NCBI GenBank assembly: GCA_947683625.1
Contig: CANTUR010000836.1
Location: forward strand, 19,627 to 83,626
Length of the DNA stretch: 64,000 bases
Direction of reading: 5' to 3'
DNA from: Mallotus nudiflorus
Lineage: Eukaryota; Streptophyta; Magnoliopsida; Malpighiales; Euphorbiaceae
This document shows positions 61,174 through 64,000 of the stretch, piece after piece. The stretch's first letter is position 1, and the number at the start of each line of letters is the position of its first letter. Below the pieces are notes generated by a model. It was not told where the DNA came from, searched no databases, and saw only the letters and a program-made list of their open reading frames with translations. The position numbers and the translations under genes are program-made.

Positions 61174-64000
61174 TGTAATATCCCGTGTTTTTAAATATTT
61201 TTATACTGCATCGGGATATGCAGTGTTAATAATTTTTGGTATATAATATTGATATTTTATGAGTTTGTTATTTAATTAAAGCTTATTTTAATTATTTTAT
61301 GTTATTTTAAGTACTTGACGTAAAATTTTCCCGGGAATTTTATTTTTGGGGAAATTAACACGTAAATAATTTAATATTAAATATTTTAAATAATTTTACA
61401 GACTTGCATGAGCTCATATATATTTTTAAAGTACTAAATAACGTATATATGTGTATTTATTTATTTAACTAGGGTTTAATTAATTACCCTAATATTTTTA
61501 TTATTTATTATTAGTTTTAATATTATTTAATTAATTGTTTTTAGTGTATAAATTATTAAAAATATTAAATTATATGTGTGTGGTGTATATTTAATGTGTG
61601 TGAGTTTATATTATTTTAATATATAGTGTAAATGTATATATATATACATATACATTTATTATTTAAACAAAATATAAAGTTTGAGTTATTTACGAATTTG
61701 CCATTCTTCCCTCTCCTTCTTCCCGATCGTCCTCCTCACCGTTCCGTCATCTGTCACGCCATTCCCTTGCCATTGGTGTGCCTCCCAGCGTGCCACCTCC
61801 TTCCTCCAGCTGTTCCACCTCCAGCATAGCCCATTTTCGGCGTCAGGAAGCTCGTTTTGGTCGGAGAAGCCGAAACTCTTCTCACTGTCGTTCACAGCGT
61901 TTCCGACCACTGTTTTTGACACCGCCGGTCTCTTTCTTCTCCTTGAGCTCCGGTGAGTGTGATTCCAAGCTTTTTTTCACTTAAAATGGTCTAGATTTGC
62001 TTAGGTTTCAATTTTGGTAATTCGGCCATTTTAGGGTTCTTGATTTTTTTGAAGTTTGAATTGATTGATTCATGAAAAATTCCTTCACAAATGTTGTTCC
62101 CCTTAGCTTAATATTCATGTGTGAATTTTTTTAGAATTTTTTGAAATTATTTTGATTTTTAGGTATTTTTGAATATTTTATTATTATTTTCTAATTTTCG
62201 AAAATTAATTAATTAAATTATGAAATTATGTTTTATGGTAATTTTAGGTGTTTAAATGAATTATAGAAATTTATTTGGAATTTTTGTGAATTTTCATGTA
62301 TTTATTTTGAATTTATTTAGTTTATGTAATTTTGGAAAAATAGGGTTAATTGTATGTTTAGTTGAAATTAATTAGTTAATTGAGTTTATTTATTGATATT
62401 ATTGATATATATGTTGAGGAAATTAATTTTTAGCAATTATGTTATTTTTGGTGAATTTCTGGATTAATTTTAGCATATTTATATATATAGGGTTATTTTG
62501 GTAATTTTACCCTAATTGGCTAAAAATGTAATTAAATTGGTTTTAATAATTATTTAAGGTATAAAAATGATTTCTACAAATTATTTAGTATTTTTGACTA
62601 ATTAAAACTATTTTTCGTAAATTATTTTCAATTATATATATAATATACGATTTTTCTAATAAAATGAGTTTTTATCGATTTTTACTGTGTTTTAGGGTTA
62701 ATTACGTAATTTCTACTTATAAAATGTATTTTTAGTATACAAGAGTATTTTCGGTATTTTGTGAATATTCAGTGAATTGTGGACCTCGGTCGGTGATTTG
62801 TAGTTTGGAGTCCGACCGAGGGATGGTGATTGTGTTTTGTGTTTATTTTTTGAAGTGTGTTTCTTTGCAGGGTCGACTCTACTCTTTGAGTAGAGAGATG
62901 TCCATTTTTACTGGGGAGGTTCTGCCGGATTTTTGATAGAATTCTCGTAAAACGTGATATCCGATTGAATTCTAATTTAATTCTATGTCTAGTAATCTAG
63001 ATCGAGTCTTTAGATCTTCTGTTAGATTTATTCTGATTCCTGTCGTTATCTGTTTGTTTAGTTACACCGAGATCGAGGCCTAGTGGACCAGGCCCATCGG
63101 ACCCATCTCGAGGAGCACACTAATTGTGAGTTACTATTCTATATATATATATATGCTTTAGGGTGCATGATTTAAAATGTATGTTTTATTTGGATTAAAT
63201 ATGCATAAATAATTTAATCAGTACTTAAGTTTATTTTTAGTTTATTTTTGATATATTTTGAATTATATGCATGCTTTATTAGACATTTATGTTCAAAATG
63301 TTTTTAAATATATATTTAATTTATTTTACGATTTAATTGGAATTATTTGACGTATATATATACTCGAAATATACCTAGTTTACTTTTGGTATATTTCTAG
63401 TATATATATGGTTTATGTTGCTACTTATTTCAAATTCGTGCATCATTTATTTGTGAATGTATATTTTATAATTATTAATGAAGGATATCAATAGAACGTG
63501 CTACCTAGTGGGCAGCACTAGGACCGAGTATGTACTAGTACGCTTATAACATTTAGGCTATATTACCAACCTGTTTGAGGATATTAATTAGATATGATTA
63601 TTTGATGTGTGATATGATTTGGGAGTGTGATTGTTGGAGCTCGGTTGACCAAGTGTCTCGGGGCCAATCACACCAACAGTCAGACTGTTGGAGCTCGGTT
63701 GACTTAGTATCTCGGGGCCAGTCTACTGTCCAAATGGAATAAGTGAGCCTGTATGGCTAGAGTATTGTTTAACACTGTTTCGAGGTTGTGATTTTCTAGG
63801 GTTCTATTTGATCCTTCATAACTAGTGGTTTTCAAACAAAATATATAAAAATGATTTTTATTGCATCTGTGTGTATTTGTCTGTATATATATTTATATAT
63901 ATACTATTGACTGTATGCATTGTCATTTAGTATGCATGTATATATACTATAATAATTCACTTAGTGAGGTCTAACTCCCCTCCGTTGACTATTTTTTTCA
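61174..64000 (+). mobile_element. LTR H, plus strand, runs off the window
   Basis: Starts TGTAATATCCCG at 61174 after TCCTG (61169-61173), inserted in LTR G. Landmarks follow in order: TATA block near 61625-61650, leader island ending CCG then GTGAGT (GT 61952-61953), acceptor before GGTCGACTC near 62870, the stem-loop cluster (about 63500-63770) and the acceptor-like ATTTTTTTCA at the very end. Whether it is a solo LTR or the 5' LTR of a full element cannot be told. Confidence 0.9.

Overview
This is a repeat-only stretch of a plant nuclear genome, most likely an AT-rich eudicot (I cannot name the species). I find no intact host gene, tRNA, rRNA or CRISPR array. Nearly all of the window is one family of Ty3/gypsy LTR retrotransposons. 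It is recognisable as a Tekay/Del-type chromovirus from its initiator-Met primer site, single gag-pol frame, order PR-RT-RNaseH-IN, GPY/F motif and a C-terminal group-II chromodomain. LTRs are unusually long (about 3.1-3.9 kb), begin TGTAATATCCC or close to it and end GTCGTGACA. The remainder is a tandem array built from a decayed Mutator-like (MULE) transposon, one MITE and short unassigned flanks.

Layout. 1-885: unassigned flank. 886-12367: element A, complete, plus strand, target-site duplication (TSD) GAAAC, coding region destroyed. 12705-15936: solo LTR F, minus, TSD ATAAG. 16742-17264: a MITE with imperfect 9-bp TSD. 17584-20678: a diverged solo LTR (I) with no matching TSD but flanked by a ~300-bp direct duplication. 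From about 20763: a MULE remnant, split by solo LTR B (22034-51226, minus, TSD CCATG). B is itself split twice: by element C (22615-44993, minus, TSD GAAAA) and by solo LTR E (45998-49445, plus, TSD AAAAC/AAAAT). C is split by element D (27454-38557, minus, TSD ATCTT). 51227-59627: the tandem MULE-derived array continues as ~3.1-kb units. 59628-61173: truncated LTR G (minus), cut by LTR H (61174 to window end, plus).

Order of events is readable: MULE array, then B (reduced to a solo LTR), then C and E into B, then D into C; separately G, then H into G. By eye D and C have almost identical LTRs and are the youngest; A's LTRs differ by roughly 2 percent; I is the most diverged.

Candidates for something new: (1) the LTRs look like a small split gene, with GC-rich islands bounded by consensus splice sites retained in diverged LTR I, plus a 3' splice site immediately before the gag ATG; (2) a conserved set of stem-loops in the LTR, including tandem stems of different sequence with preserved pairing; (3) D, a young insertion whose internal region was already defective, implying mobilisation in trans; (4) an LTR flanked by a duplication best explained by unequal crossing-over between two LTR insertions; (5) a multi-level tandem array derived from a MULE.
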